A DNA stretch of 13,405 nt from Planctomycetaceae bacterium (GTDB lineage: Bacteria; Planctomycetota; Planctomycetia; Pirellulales; Thermoguttaceae): the NCBI GenBank assembly GCA_031267635.1, contig JAIRYX010000282.1, positions 1 to 13,405 on the forward strand, read 5' to 3'. The position numbers and the translations under genes were made by a program. A model generated the notes under the pieces. It made no database searches, was not told where the DNA came from, and was given only the letters and a program-made list of their open reading frames with translations. Every line of letters starts with the position of its first letter. Position 1 is the first letter of the stretch. Below are positions 1-7,184 of this stretch, piece by piece.

Positions 1-125
1 TATCAAAAAATACTAAACACCTTCAAACCCACAACTCAATTACTAACCACCCAACCAAGAATCGACATGCCCAACGGCAAACCCGCCCCAAACGTCTGCC
101 GATTGACAGATTAACTCAACAAAAC

Positions 126-1274
126 CTAAACACAAACCATTTCCTCTTGATACCATTCTGTCACGACAGACGGTTGCAAAATTTCATCGCACGCATCGCA
201 AACCTTGATGACGTCAGGCAAATCATCAACCAGAGGAAATGACGAATTTTGGGAATGCAAGTTTCGCCAGTCATTTTCCGCGTCGTCCGCTCGTATCAAT
301 TGAAAATTGTCGCAATACGGCGAATCATATCGAGAATCCATTGTCTGAAAAACTCCAATTGTCGGTGTGCCGACAGCCGCAGCAATATGTAAAAAATCGC
401 TGTCGCTTCCGACATAAATTGATGCGTGCCTTGCTAATGCGGTAAATTGCGTTACCGAAACTGTCGGAGAAAGAAATACCATCTCTCCTGATTCTTCGAC
501 AACACTTTCAGCAACTTGCTTTTCCTGCTCATTCTGATAAACCACGAGCGTTGGTATGTTCAATACATCCCCCAAATGACGGGCAATATGCACATATTGA
601 TTAAAATCCCAAGATGTTCCATCGTTTTTTTTCCCAATTCCGAGCAACGAAAACAGAGTTGAATCTAAACCAAATTCTCGTCGAATGTCTGCTGCAATTT
701 TCTTTTCGCTGGAAATTTTCGGCAAATCATAATCAATACTTGATTCCGCAACATCGAATATATCAAGGAGCTGAAGACGTTTTTCCAATTCATGACGCGA
801 CCGAGTCGGTACTTTGATGTTGGCAAACGGATTGAGAAACGGATTCGTAAACAAACGTTTTCCAATTTGAAGGCTGTTATCCGCAAAGGAAATCCGCTTA
901 CGACTTCCTGATAACCACGACGCGAAGCCGCTTTGCCACGTTCCGTGCAAATCCAAGCAAAAATCAGGGGCAAACGTTTGCAATCGCCGCCGTAATATTT
1001 TGGTTTCACAGAATTTTGTGTACCACGACGTTTTCGCAATAATAAGCCGATCAACTATTTGATAACTACTCAAAAAATCAAGCATTTCTTGATTCACAAG
1101 CCACGCAATTTCGGCAAGAGGAAACCGAACTCGCAAAATATTAATAACCGGCAACGTACGCAACACGTTACGTACTGTTCCAAACTCAATGATTAAAATC
1201 CGTCGCGGCTGAAAGCGTGAATAAAATTTAGATGACAAGTTCAAACTCCTTTGATTCTCAAGAAAAGTTTTCAT
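126..1274 (-). CDS. Glycosyltransferase family 9 (heptosyltransferase-like), divergent
   Basis: The 382-residue product resembles GT9 enzymes (WaaC/WaaF class), which move heptose or a similar sugar from a nucleotide donor onto lipid A core or another envelope glycan at the inner face of the cytoplasmic membrane. The N-terminal Rossmann strand RILIIEFGTVRNVLRTLP lies at about residues 24-41. The donor-side motif YVGSDSDFLHIAAAVGTP lies at about 287-304 and matches the family pattern VGxDSGxxHxAAAxGTP. Length is normal for the family. The usual Gly-Asp of the 'GDVLxTxP' motif is Arg-Asn here; in WaaC that Asp is regarded as the catalytic base, so activity may be altered or lost. I chose the ATG at 1274, with GAAGGG about 13 bases upstream; an in-frame TTG at 1295 would add seven residues. 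No other envelope-glycan gene is adjacent. Family assignment is firm; substrate is unknown. Confidence 0.85.
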   Translation of the reverse strand: MKTFLENQRSLNLSSKFYSRFQPRRILIIEFGTVRNVLRTLPVINILRVRFPLAEIAWLVNQEMLDFLSSYQIVDRLIIAKTSWYTKFCETKILRRRLQTFAPDFCLDLHGTWQSGFASWLSGSRKRISFADNSLQIGKRLFTNPFLNPFANIKVPTRSRHELEKRLQLLDIFDVAESSIDYDLPKISSEKKIAADIRREFGLDSTLFSLLGIGKKNDGTSWDFNQYVHIARHLGDVLNIPTLVVYQNEQEKQVAESVVEESGEMVFLSPTVSVTQFTALARHASIYVGSDSDFLHIAAAVGTPTIGVFQTMDSRYDSPYCDNFQLIRADDAENDWRNLHSQNSSFPLVDDLPDVIKVCDACDEILQPSVVTEWYQEEMVCV

Positions 1275-2159
1275 GCTCGAAAAAAATCCCTTCAATCGTA
1301 ATGATTGTAAAGTTGAATATAAGGAGAAATGAAAAATTTGTAAAGAAATTTTAAGGTCTTTCTAGGATTTCATCGCATAGTTTTCTACGTGAAGCCATAC
1401 GAAAAGTTTTATCCGTAAACTTTCACATGAGATTAAGGTTTAAGATTTTTTTGCAGACAACGCGATTGGTGGAGTACCTGCGGCAGAATTTGCTGCTTCA
1501 CGGTAAAAAGTGTCGAAGGTGACGGTACTCAGTATTCGTGCATAAATAATCTATCCAAAAGAGTCCTTACCTATTCCCAGCAAACATGATATCATCCTTA
1601 CATGCAAGACGATATGGTCAGCAACATTCGGGATAAATACCAAAAGGGTGCCCAAAATAAAAGTAGCGAGTCCCTAATGCGAAATCTTTTTATTTTGCTA
1701 TAACTACCTAGTGTGTTTAAAATATTGTCCTAAAACGAGATAATCAAATAATTTTTCTCTCGGCGGCACAACATCCAAGGACTCCTGCGGTTTTATTTTT
1801 TTCAAAATATTGCCTATTTTCACACGCAACCTCATGAATAGCAAAGAAATTTTTGAAAAAATCGCAAAAATCTTTTCGGGTGGTATAGTATAAATAATGA
1901 AATCGGTTAAAATAAAAAAAGATTTGTTCGTTTTATCGGAATAAGTTTCAGATAAAATGGATGAGTACGATACAAAAATAAATGGACAAAATCTGTATTT
2001 TTTCTCTATGACCAACTTAAAATGCCGGAGAAAGCGTTTGTGAGATATTGTATCTTTATATTCGTTTTAACTCATGTTTGGTGTTTTATCATTGATGGTG
2101 TATTGGATAAAATTGTTGATTTGCTTGGGATAGTAAGGAATCGTTTTCGATTTCCAAAC
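1275..2159. other. AT-rich gap between glycosyltransferase and tmRNA
   Basis: No convincing gene is visible. A 103-codon minus-strand frame at 1704-2015 begins with TTG, has no Shine-Dalgarno, is rich in Phe/Ile/Lys as expected of random AT-rich DNA, and matches no family I recognise. The stretch contains a 7-bp perfect inverted repeat (1472-1478 with 1524-1530), listed separately. A segment at about 1711-1750 (TAGTGTGTTT, then AAATATTGTCC, then ATAATCA) recurs at about 3295-3345 next to a repeat element. I found no clear promoter for the tmRNA. Confidence 0.5.
1472..1530. other. Possible branched RNA/DNA structure
   Basis: GAGTACC (1472-1478) pairs perfectly with GGTACTC (1524-1530). Between them lie two shorter possible hairpins: GCAG with CTGC (about 1484-1496) and TCAC with GTGA (about 1498-1522). 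Together they could form a three-way junction of about 59 nt. It lies in a gene-free gap with no terminator-like T tract. The inner stems are only 4 bp and could be chance. I do not recognise it as any known RNA family. Confidence 0.2.
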
Positions 2160-2517
2160 GGGGGTGAACAGGTTTCGACCGGGCAAGTGAAGGGCAGGTT
2201 GCGTGTCGTGGTTGGTCAGCAGGCCACGTTAAAAGCAGACCACTAATTCAATTGCCGAACCTAAATTGGCAATGGCCGCCTAAGAAGAGGTAGCCCCGGA
2301 CTTCGATCATCGCCGAAGTGATTTAAGCTCCGGCCGACTTATTCGGATCGCTTTTGGTCACGCCGGACACGCCAAAAGTTAAAAAATGTTGCTGGATCGA
2401 CTGTGAAGCATCGTGCCGTTGCGAGGCGGATCGGTTTAAAACACAAAACATCGGATACACACGTAGATGCTTGTTCGGATCTGTCGCGGGACGCGGGTTC
2501 AATTCCCGCCGCCTCCA
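2160..2517 (+). ncRNA. ssrA: Transfer-messenger RNA (tmRNA, SsrA), one-piece
   Basis: tmRNA enters stalled ribosomes as alanyl-tmRNA with SmpB, adds a degradation tag and releases the ribosome. The 5' end GGGGGTGAACAGGTTTCGAC is the conserved tmRNA start. The 3' end has the tRNA-like T arm GCGGG-TTCAATT-CCCGC. The 7-nt acceptor strands GGGGGTG (2160-2166) and CGCCTCC (2510-2516) pair over all seven positions with two G-U pairs, followed by discriminator A at 2517. CCA is not encoded (TTT follows), so it must be added by the CCA enzyme. At 358 nt, length is normal for a one-piece tmRNA; there is no sign of the permuted two-piece form. The 5' end would be made by RNase P. It lies upstream of and in line with the RRM gene. 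Confidence 0.96.
2254..2283 (+). other. tmRNA tag reading frame, AEPKLAMAA-stop
   Basis: Within the tmRNA, GCC at 2254 starts nine codons reading AEPKLAMAA, ended by TAA at 2281-2283. The tag starts with Ala-Glu and ends with the Ala-Ala required for recognition by ClpXP-type proteases. Its form resembles tags I recall for other planctomycetes (AEP... ending in LAA), but the end is AMAA rather than the common ALAA. The same frame is open further upstream, so the resume codon is inferred from tag length and family form, not proven. Confidence 0.75.
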
Positions 2518-2580
2518 TTTCCAAAATCCCTGTATTTTTTGTTTCCCTCCAAATCAAATCACAAAATCTTATAAGGTAAA

Positions 2581-2619
2581 GTGCATCCTTTAGAAACTGC
2601 ACGAAAGAAGCCGTCTTTC
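2581..2619 (+). promoter_or_regulatory. Tandem small hairpins in the leader of the RRM gene
   Basis: GTGCA (2581-2585) pairs with TGCAC (2598-2602). Immediately after, GAAAGA (2603-2608) pairs with TCTTTC (2614-2619). They lie between the end of the tmRNA and the RRM start codon at 2683. Neither is followed by a run of T, so neither is a standard intrinsic terminator. They could be tmRNA 3' processing or attenuation elements, or part of a structured 5' leader, which is common for bacterial RRM genes. Function is inferred. Confidence 0.3.
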
Positions 2620-2682
2620 ACCGTCAGAAGGTTGTTGTTTCTTGTTTTGTTGAACTTATGACGGATTGAAAGTTTTGATGCA

Positions 2683-3003
2683 ATGAGAATTTACGTAGGT
2701 AATCTCAACTATCGTACCACAAAAGACGGACTTCGTGACGCTTTTGAAGAATTTGGCACAGTCAGCGCAAGTGATGTTGTTACCGATCGCGCAACTGGTC
2801 AGTCGAAAGGTTTTGGTTTTGTCGAAATGCCGGACAACGCGGAAGCAAATGCCGCAATCAGCGCACTCGACGGTAAAGAACTTGATTCACGCACAATCAA
2901 GGTGAATGAAGCCCATCCCGCAGCACCGCGTCAAGGTGGTGGTAACGGCGGCGGCGGATTTCGTCCGCGAGGAAATCGTGGTGATTCCTATCGATCACGT
3001 TGA
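2683..3003 (+). CDS. RRM-domain glycine-rich RNA-binding protein
   Basis: The 106-residue protein has one RNA recognition motif at residues 1-78, with RNP2 as IYVGNL (3-8) and RNP1 as KGFGFVEM (42-49). Both carry the aromatic residues that stack on RNA bases. A Gly/Arg-rich tail follows (about 84-106), ending SYRSR. This is the architecture of the small cyanobacterial-type Rbp proteins, also found in planctomycetes, which bind single-stranded RNA and are often cold-induced. The ATG is immediately ahead of the RNP2 strand, so it is the only sensible start. No strong Shine-Dalgarno is visible. It is monocistronic: the tmRNA lies upstream and an intrinsic terminator closes it downstream. Family is certain; target RNAs and regulation are unknown. 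Confidence 0.96.
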   Translation: MRIYVGNLNYRTTKDGLRDAFEEFGTVSASDVVTDRATGQSKGFGFVEMPDNAEANAAISALDGKELDSRTIKVNEAHPAAPRQGGGNGGGGFRPRGNRGDSYRSR

Positions 3004-3062
3004 AAAGAAATTGACGCCGTAAACAACAAAAACAAATTCTCATGTTTGGGTTGATTATTGCT

Positions 3063-3095
3063 AACACGACCGTTCTTTAAACGGTCGTGTTTTTA
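3063..3095 (+). terminator. Intrinsic terminator of the RRM gene
   Basis: A perfect 12-bp stem (AACACGACCGTT at 3063-3074 with AACGGTCGTGTT at 3080-3091) and a 5-nt loop are followed by a T-rich stretch (TTTTATTT). It lies 60 bases after the RRM stop codon in the correct orientation. Confidence 0.93.
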
Positions 3096-3166
3096 TTTCT
3101 GCTAATCCATCGTCATAATAGAGACGTAACAATGGAAAACGCGGAAATTTCCCTCATAAATCTTTC

Positions 3167-3293
3167 GTAACTATTCAGTTGCCCAAGCCCAATAAATCCG
3201 CACTGGGCAACAATAATATTGGTAAAATTGACTGTAACTCCCTACCCTAGTATTGACTAGTACGGATTGATTGGGCTTTAGGCAACTGATACC
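3167..3293 (+). repeat. R1 repeat element, copy 1 (MITE-like)
   Basis: The left end is GTAACTATTCAGTTGCCCA and continues through AGCCCAATAAATCCGCAC. The right end GTACGGATTGATTGGGCT, then TTAGGCAACTGATAC, is its imperfect inverted copy, with the outermost bases decayed. The middle (GGGCAACAATAATATT, then AAAATTGACTGTAAC) recurs in the same orientation at 7014-7052, and as a complement at 8790-8840. No coding capacity. It lies between the RRM gene and the DUF6807 gene. Confidence 0.75.
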
Positions 3294-3373
3294 ATAGTGT
3301 TTATTGCGTTTTCAAATATTGTCCCCCAAAAAACGAAATAATCAGCAGTTTTTTGATCAATTTGTTTTTATTT

Positions 3374-3455
3374 GAGGGGGCTTTTTTTGAAGCTTCACTC
3401 TGTTCCAGCCCCTCCCCAAGTTCCAATTGTCCTCTCTCATGTTCCTTTTGAGGAC
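3374..3455. repeat. Inverted repeats between the convergent RRM and DUF6807 genes
   Basis: GAGGGGGCT (3374-3382) can pair with AGCCCCTC (3407-3414) with one bulged G, enclosing the palindrome TGAAGCTTCA. GTCCTC (3429-3434) can pair with GAGGAC (3450-3455), ending one base before the DUF6807 stop codon. The position suits termination of the minus-strand transcript, but no U tract follows on that strand, so I do not call an intrinsic terminator. Confidence 0.3.
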
Positions 3456-4772
3456 TCACTTTTTTGATTCCTGATATTCGTTTTGGATTTCCAACGTTTT
3501 TTTATAGGCGTCGTAAATTCCGACGAGTTGGTCGCGGTTGAAGTCTTTTTCGTGAATCCAAACGCGATAACCGATAGAAAATGATTGATCCGCTTCAAAT
3601 GTTCGGTTTTTCACACCGGGCCACCCGACACACAACGGTCCGTAATGCCGTACAAGCCATGTCGGCGGGAAATCAGGATGCGATGGAGGAACAAAAACCG
3701 CCGCACCACTGATCGTTTCTCGACCGCCGAATTTCGAAACCATATCCACCCATTCAAGCGGCGTTTCCGGCAGATCGTCTTTGGCAACGCCGCTTGGAAC
3801 GGTGATTTTGCAAATCGTTTTATTCATGTCATTTCCCGGCGGTTGAAGTTCCGGCTTGAGACGAATGACCAATCCACCGTAACTTTTGCCCTCTGCACCG
3901 CGAAGCGTTATCGGTTGTCCTATCGGAATCACGAAAATCTGTACGTCAAGCGACCGCGAACCGTCGTGCGCCGCGAAAGAACGAAACCAAACCCGCTCTA
4001 TCGCCACTTTTCTCTCGCCGACAAACCAGCCGTTTTCCACAGCAAGCGTTGCTCCGTATTCTCCGGTTTCTTTGACTAACCATTTGACGAAACGTTGTTC
4101 TAAATCCGTGGTTTCGTTCCAGAAATCATGATGCTCGTTTCCAATTTGAACATGAGGCCACGCCCAAAAGAGTCCGTGATGATGATAATGATCTTTTGGA
4201 AAATCGTCAGTAAGCTCTTCGCCGTTGAGTCCGAACATCGGGTGCATATAACAACCGCGAGTCCGCCGCCGCACTTCTTTTTTCGGTACATTTTCGTTGG
4301 TGACGAGATCATAAACATAATGATAAACCGGCTTATCTTTGTCGTACAACGCAATCGTATTGTTGCCGAGTTCTTTGAATTGAAAACTTGGCGTAACGTC
4401 TGAAGGCGTATGCATTACAACAAACTCTTTCGACAGTTCAGCGAATTTGGATTTTAACGACGCTTCCTGATTATCTTGCGAGTTTTCGACAATGACAACC
4501 ATTTTATCTTTGTCCGCTGTTCCATCGGCAGAAGGCGTTGAAAAGAAACTGCCGTGAAACAGTTGCTTTCCGGTTTTTAACTCAATCGCTCCCGAATTTT
4601 TCATGAGGTCAAAAGTTTTAACCGGCAACACGACCGCAATATCCGATAGTTTTGCGTCTTCGGAATTTGAAGATTCCGATTTTTTCAAATCTTCACAAAG
4701 CGCTGTAGAAAAACTGTACGCCAAAATTACGGTAGCGGAAAATAAGAAACAAATTTTATGAGAAATTTTCAT
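3456..4772 (-). CDS. Secreted DUF6807 ('PmoA-like') family protein
   Basis: The 438-residue protein starts with a Sec signal peptide: MKISHKICFLF, a hydrophobic core, likely cleavage near residue 26. The family signature lies in the middle: CYMHPMFGLNG (about 174-184), DHYHHHGLFWAWPH (194-207) and EHHDFW (213-218). The carboxyl half carries HYGPLCVGWPG (376-386). This is the DUF6807 family, often annotated 'PmoA family protein'; it is unrelated to real particulate methane monooxygenase. These proteins are abundant in planctomycetes next to oxidoreductases and sugar-degradation genes, but no reaction is established to my knowledge. The clustered His residues could bind metal (inference). The upstream neighbour on the same strand is a Tat-exported Gfo/Idh/MocA oxidoreductase, 197 bases away, with a repeat in the gap. 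The ATG at 4772 has no Shine-Dalgarno but precedes the signal peptide directly. Confidence 0.88.
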   Translation of the reverse strand: MKISHKICFLFSATVILAYSFSTALCEDLKKSESSNSEDAKLSDIAVVLPVKTFDLMKNSGAIELKTGKQLFHGSFFSTPSADGTADKDKMVVIVENSQDNQEASLKSKFAELSKEFVVMHTPSDVTPSFQFKELGNNTIALYDKDKPVYHYVYDLVTNENVPKKEVRRRTRGCYMHPMFGLNGEELTDDFPKDHYHHHGLFWAWPHVQIGNEHHDFWNETTDLEQRFVKWLVKETGEYGATLAVENGWFVGERKVAIERVWFRSFAAHDGSRSLDVQIFVIPIGQPITLRGAEGKSYGGLVIRLKPELQPPGNDMNKTICKITVPSGVAKDDLPETPLEWVDMVSKFGGRETISGAAVFVPPSHPDFPPTWLVRHYGPLCVGWPGVKNRTFEADQSFSIGYRVWIHEKDFNRDQLVGIYDAYKKTLEIQNEYQESKK

Positions 4773-4842
4773 GGAAGGAAAAAATAAGTTTGAGACCTGT
4801 TTGTTGAAGCACGCTTAACCGACGCTAAAAATATTTAATTTT

Positions 4843-4898
4843 GTAACTATTCAATTACCAAGTACGGGCTGATTGGGTTTGATCGACTGGGTAGTTAC
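4843..4898. repeat. R1 repeat, 56-bp minimal copy 2
   Basis: A 56-bp unit runs from GTAACTATTCAATTACC to CGACTGGGTAGTTAC; its ends are inverted copies of each other. The same 56-bp length and end pair occur at 7048-7103. It lies in the gap between the oxidoreductase stop and the DUF6807 start, so it would be transcribed within any joint transcript and could form a hairpin there. Confidence 0.8.
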
Positions 4899-4969
4899 TT
4901 GATTTTATGATTTTTAACGTCGGCTCAGCGAGCGGATAAATCATGAACGCTTTGCTTGCCGATACAATA

Positions 4970-6295
4970 TTAGAACTGTTCGCCGTAATAACCGTATCCG
5001 CCGCGAACTCCGGGCAATGCGATTTTGTAACGTCCTTTGTCGTCGGGAACGGTTGGCGGCGTGAAATCCCATGCGTAACCGGTCGGCGAAAGTTTGGTTT
5101 CATCTTTTAGAGCTTCTTCGAGCGTGATTTTTTTGCCGGCGTAAGTTGCCATACGTCCCATAATCGCTGTTAGCGTACTGTTTGCCATGTATTCGCCGTT
5201 GTTGATGTATGCCGCGCCGCCGGAACGAATCGCCTTAAACAACTCGATATGTTCTAATGTGTACATGTCGCCGTTGCCGTTGGTTTTGTACGGGTTTTCT
5301 CCGGTAATGCTCCAACTGAGAACGGTTGCTTTGCCTTTCGTTCCATAAATATAATCGTTGGTGTCGTTGTAGCAATTGTTAATCTGGCGGCAGAAAGCAT
5401 GGCATGTCACGTCGTCTTCCAATTCGTAAATCACGCCGAACGAGTCGTAAATGTCGCCATATTTCGGTTGTTCAACACGTGTCATACGTCCGCCGACTCC
5501 AATTGCGGAACGTGGAGCTTTGTCGTGATTTGCCCAAACCGCTTTGTCCAGCGAGTGAATATGCTGTTCGGCGTTAAAATCTCCCGAAAGCCATGTGTAA
5601 TTGTACCAGTTGCGGACTTGAAACTTAATTTCTGAATCTCCTTCTTTGCGATTCCTTGCCCAAAGACGGCTTGTCAGATAAGTCTCCGTGATGTTAATGA
5701 TCTTTCCGATTTGCCCGTCGAGAACGCGGCTCATGACGTCTTTCACGCCGGGATGATAACGCCAGCAAAGACCGGAAACGACATTCAGATTCTTTTCTTT
5801 CGCTTTTGCGGCGGTTTCTAAAACGCTTTTAATTCCCGGAATGTCAACCGCAACCGGCTTTTCCACGAAAACGTGTTTTCCTGCGTCAATTGCCGCTTTA
5901 AATGAAATCGGGCGAAAATGCGGCGGTTCGCAAAGCAAAACAACATCGGACGCTTCAATCACTTTTTTATAACATTCGAGACCGTCGAATGTCGTTTCCG
6001 GCGTAACCTGAACGCGGTCGCCGAATTGAGATTTCAGAAGTTTGACCGCTCCTTCGGCATTTTCAGGAAATGCGTCGCCGACTGCGGACAATACCGTGTT
6101 CGGATCAGCGGTCAGCGCATTAACCGCCGCACCGCGCCCACGACCGCCTGCGCCGACCAAGCCGACTTTCAGTTGAGTTGTTTCGGCGGCATGAACTTGC
6201 CGCCGAAGCGTGGACAATCCGGCCACTGCCGCTGCACCAACAACCGCGCTTGTTTTGAGAAACTCACGTCGAGAAGTTGAAGAAAGTTTTGTCAT
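4970..6295 (-). CDS. Tat-exported Gfo/Idh/MocA family oxidoreductase
   Basis: The 441-residue protein begins with a twin-arginine signal (SRREFLK at 8-14, then an Ala-rich hydrophobic stretch to about 37), so it is probably exported folded with its cofactor. The dinucleotide-binding loop is KVGLVGAGGRGRG (43-55). HVFVEKPVAV (141-150) carries the family's EKP motif, and EQHIHSLDKAVW (243-254) is in the expected place of the substrate-domain motif. Family members oxidise or reduce sugar derivatives with NAD(P); exported planctomycete members may use tightly bound cofactor (inference). AAGGAAA (6301-6307) lies six bases ahead of the ATG and supports the start. The DUF6807 gene follows on the same strand, and together they resemble the carbohydrate-processing pairs common in planctomycetes. 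Substrate is unknown. Confidence 0.95.
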   Translation of the reverse strand: MTKLSSTSRREFLKTSAVVGAAAVAGLSTLRRQVHAAETTQLKVGLVGAGGRGRGAAVNALTADPNTVLSAVGDAFPENAEGAVKLLKSQFGDRVQVTPETTFDGLECYKKVIEASDVVLLCEPPHFRPISFKAAIDAGKHVFVEKPVAVDIPGIKSVLETAAKAKEKNLNVVSGLCWRYHPGVKDVMSRVLDGQIGKIINITETYLTSRLWARNRKEGDSEIKFQVRNWYNYTWLSGDFNAEQHIHSLDKAVWANHDKAPRSAIGVGGRMTRVEQPKYGDIYDSFGVIYELEDDVTCHAFCRQINNCYNDTNDYIYGTKGKATVLSWSITGENPYKTNGNGDMYTLEHIELFKAIRSGGAAYINNGEYMANSTLTAIMGRMATYAGKKITLEEALKDETKLSPTGYAWDFTPPTVPDDKGRYKIALPGVRGGYGYYGEQF

Positions 6296-6353
6296 CTTAT
6301 TTTCCTTATTTTTAAATGGGATTTGAGGAAAGCTCGGAACATTCTTTGTTCAT

Positions 6354-6451
6354 CGCGAAGAAACGAAGAATTCCTAATATTTCACGAAGGGTATTTTTAA
6401 CTTGTTTGACTTGAACAGGTTCTATTTTTATTTCCTTCGTGCTTCTTCGCG
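6354..6451. repeat. REP-like inverted repeat upstream of the oxidoreductase
   Basis: CGCGAAGAAACGAAG (6354-6368) is an imperfect inverted copy of CTTCGTGCTTCTTCGCG (6435-6451), separated by 66 bases. The motif resembles the REP-like 'GCGAAGAA' repeats scattered in many bacterial genomes. It sits in the leader or promoter region of the oxidoreductase. No gene is visible in 6296-6665; short frames there are AT-driven and lack start signals. Confidence 0.5.
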
Positions 6452-6665
6452 GAAAAATGATGTTGCCGGAAAATTCCTTTGAGTCGAAATACGCAAAAGG
6501 CAGAAACACAACCCTTTACGTGAACGAAATGTTCATTGTACAATATTTTATTGAAAAATGCAAAGAGAACGAAAATTTTGAGGAAATTTTCCAATTTCCA
6601 GAAATCATCGCAACAACAGATTTGGGGCGTTTCGTGGAACAATTGGAGTTTTGCGTAAAATTTTA

Positions 6666-7103
6666 GTAACTATTCAGTCGCCCAAAGCGGATTTATACTT
6701 ATTGCACTTGAGTTCTCTCGGTTTTATGAATGGAGATCAAGCCGGATTTGACGGTATAACGACGCTAATGAAAACCGAAATTGCAATCGCAATGAGTATA
6801 GGGAGGTTCTAAAAACCTCTTCTCAATGTCGGCAAGTCCTTGTTTTTCAATGGTAAAATTATTGAAGGTTGGGGTTTTTAGAAGTTTCTTATATTACAAA
6901 AAGGTAAAAATCAGGCAAGACCAGTTTTTTGCCAATAGATTCAAACAAAAAAGCTGCAAAACAAACGACTAGAGGAAAAGGTACGCAAAAAATGTCTGCG
7001 CAAGCAGTATTAGGGCGGCAATGGTGATATCCTCGATAAAATTGGCAGTAACTATCCAGTTGTCCGGTACGAATTTATGTGCTTTGATCGACTGAACAGT
7101 TAC
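6666..7103. repeat. R1 repeat element, copy 3 (438 bp, composite)
   Basis: The left end GTAACTATTCAGTCGCCCA matches, inverted, the right end TTTGATCGACTGAACAGTTAC across most positions. The last 56 bases (7048-7103) repeat the minimal unit seen at 4843-4898. A segment starting AGGGCGGCAATGGTGATAT (about 7013) precedes it and recurs in copies 1 and 4. The element contains an R2 insertion (6696-6798) close to its left end. The rest is AT-rich and non-coding, including the short hairpin GAGGTT-CTAAA-AACCTC just after the R2 copy. It occupies most of the gap between the oxidoreductase and the deacetylase. Confidence 0.6.
6696..6798 (+). mobile_element. R2 MITE copy 1, with TA target duplication
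   Basis: This 103-bp element runs from TACTTATTGCACTTGAG to CAATCGCAATGAGTA and is flanked by TA on both sides (6694-6695 and 6799-6800). Its terminal inverted repeats extend to about 30 bp, including CGGTTTT near the left end and AAAACCG near the right. No coding capacity. TA duplication and size fit a non-autonomous IS630/Tc1-mariner type element. It is inserted in the left end of an R1 copy. Confidence 0.88.
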
Positions 7104-7184
7104 AAAAAATCAACGAACAATGCTTTGGCGGCTTTTTAAATTAGCGTGCGGAACATGAGCTGATAAAGAATGACCGTTGAGAGA

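Noticed and set aside
1..125. Possible coding on the minus strand downstream of the glycosyltransferase
   Set aside because: The frames are short, interrupted by stops and without a start signal; the strand bias of C over G is suggestive only.
1704..2015. 103-codon minus-strand open frame
   Set aside because: TTG start, no Shine-Dalgarno, Phe/Ile/Lys-rich composition and partial overlap with a repeated segment; no family recognised.
2022..2246. 74-codon plus-strand open frame
   Set aside because: Its second half lies inside the tmRNA, the first half is AT-rich with no ribosome site, and it matches no family.
2480..2517. A separate tRNA gene at the T-arm-like sequence
   Set aside because: There is no anticodon arm or D arm upstream. 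The T arm and acceptor belong to the tmRNA 5' end at 2160.
2339..2602. Open frames on both strands over the tmRNA 3' half
   Set aside because: They are covered by the conserved tRNA-like end of the tmRNA. The peptide 'EAAGIEPASRDRSE' type is a familiar spurious translation over RNA genes.
3456..4772. Methane monooxygenase subunit (PmoA) function
   Set aside because: The family name is a misnomer. The protein is secreted and His-rich without the membrane helices of true PmoA.
6312..6666. Short frames on both strands upstream of the oxidoreductase
   Set aside because: They overlap the REP-like inverted repeat, have no start signals and no recognisable domain.
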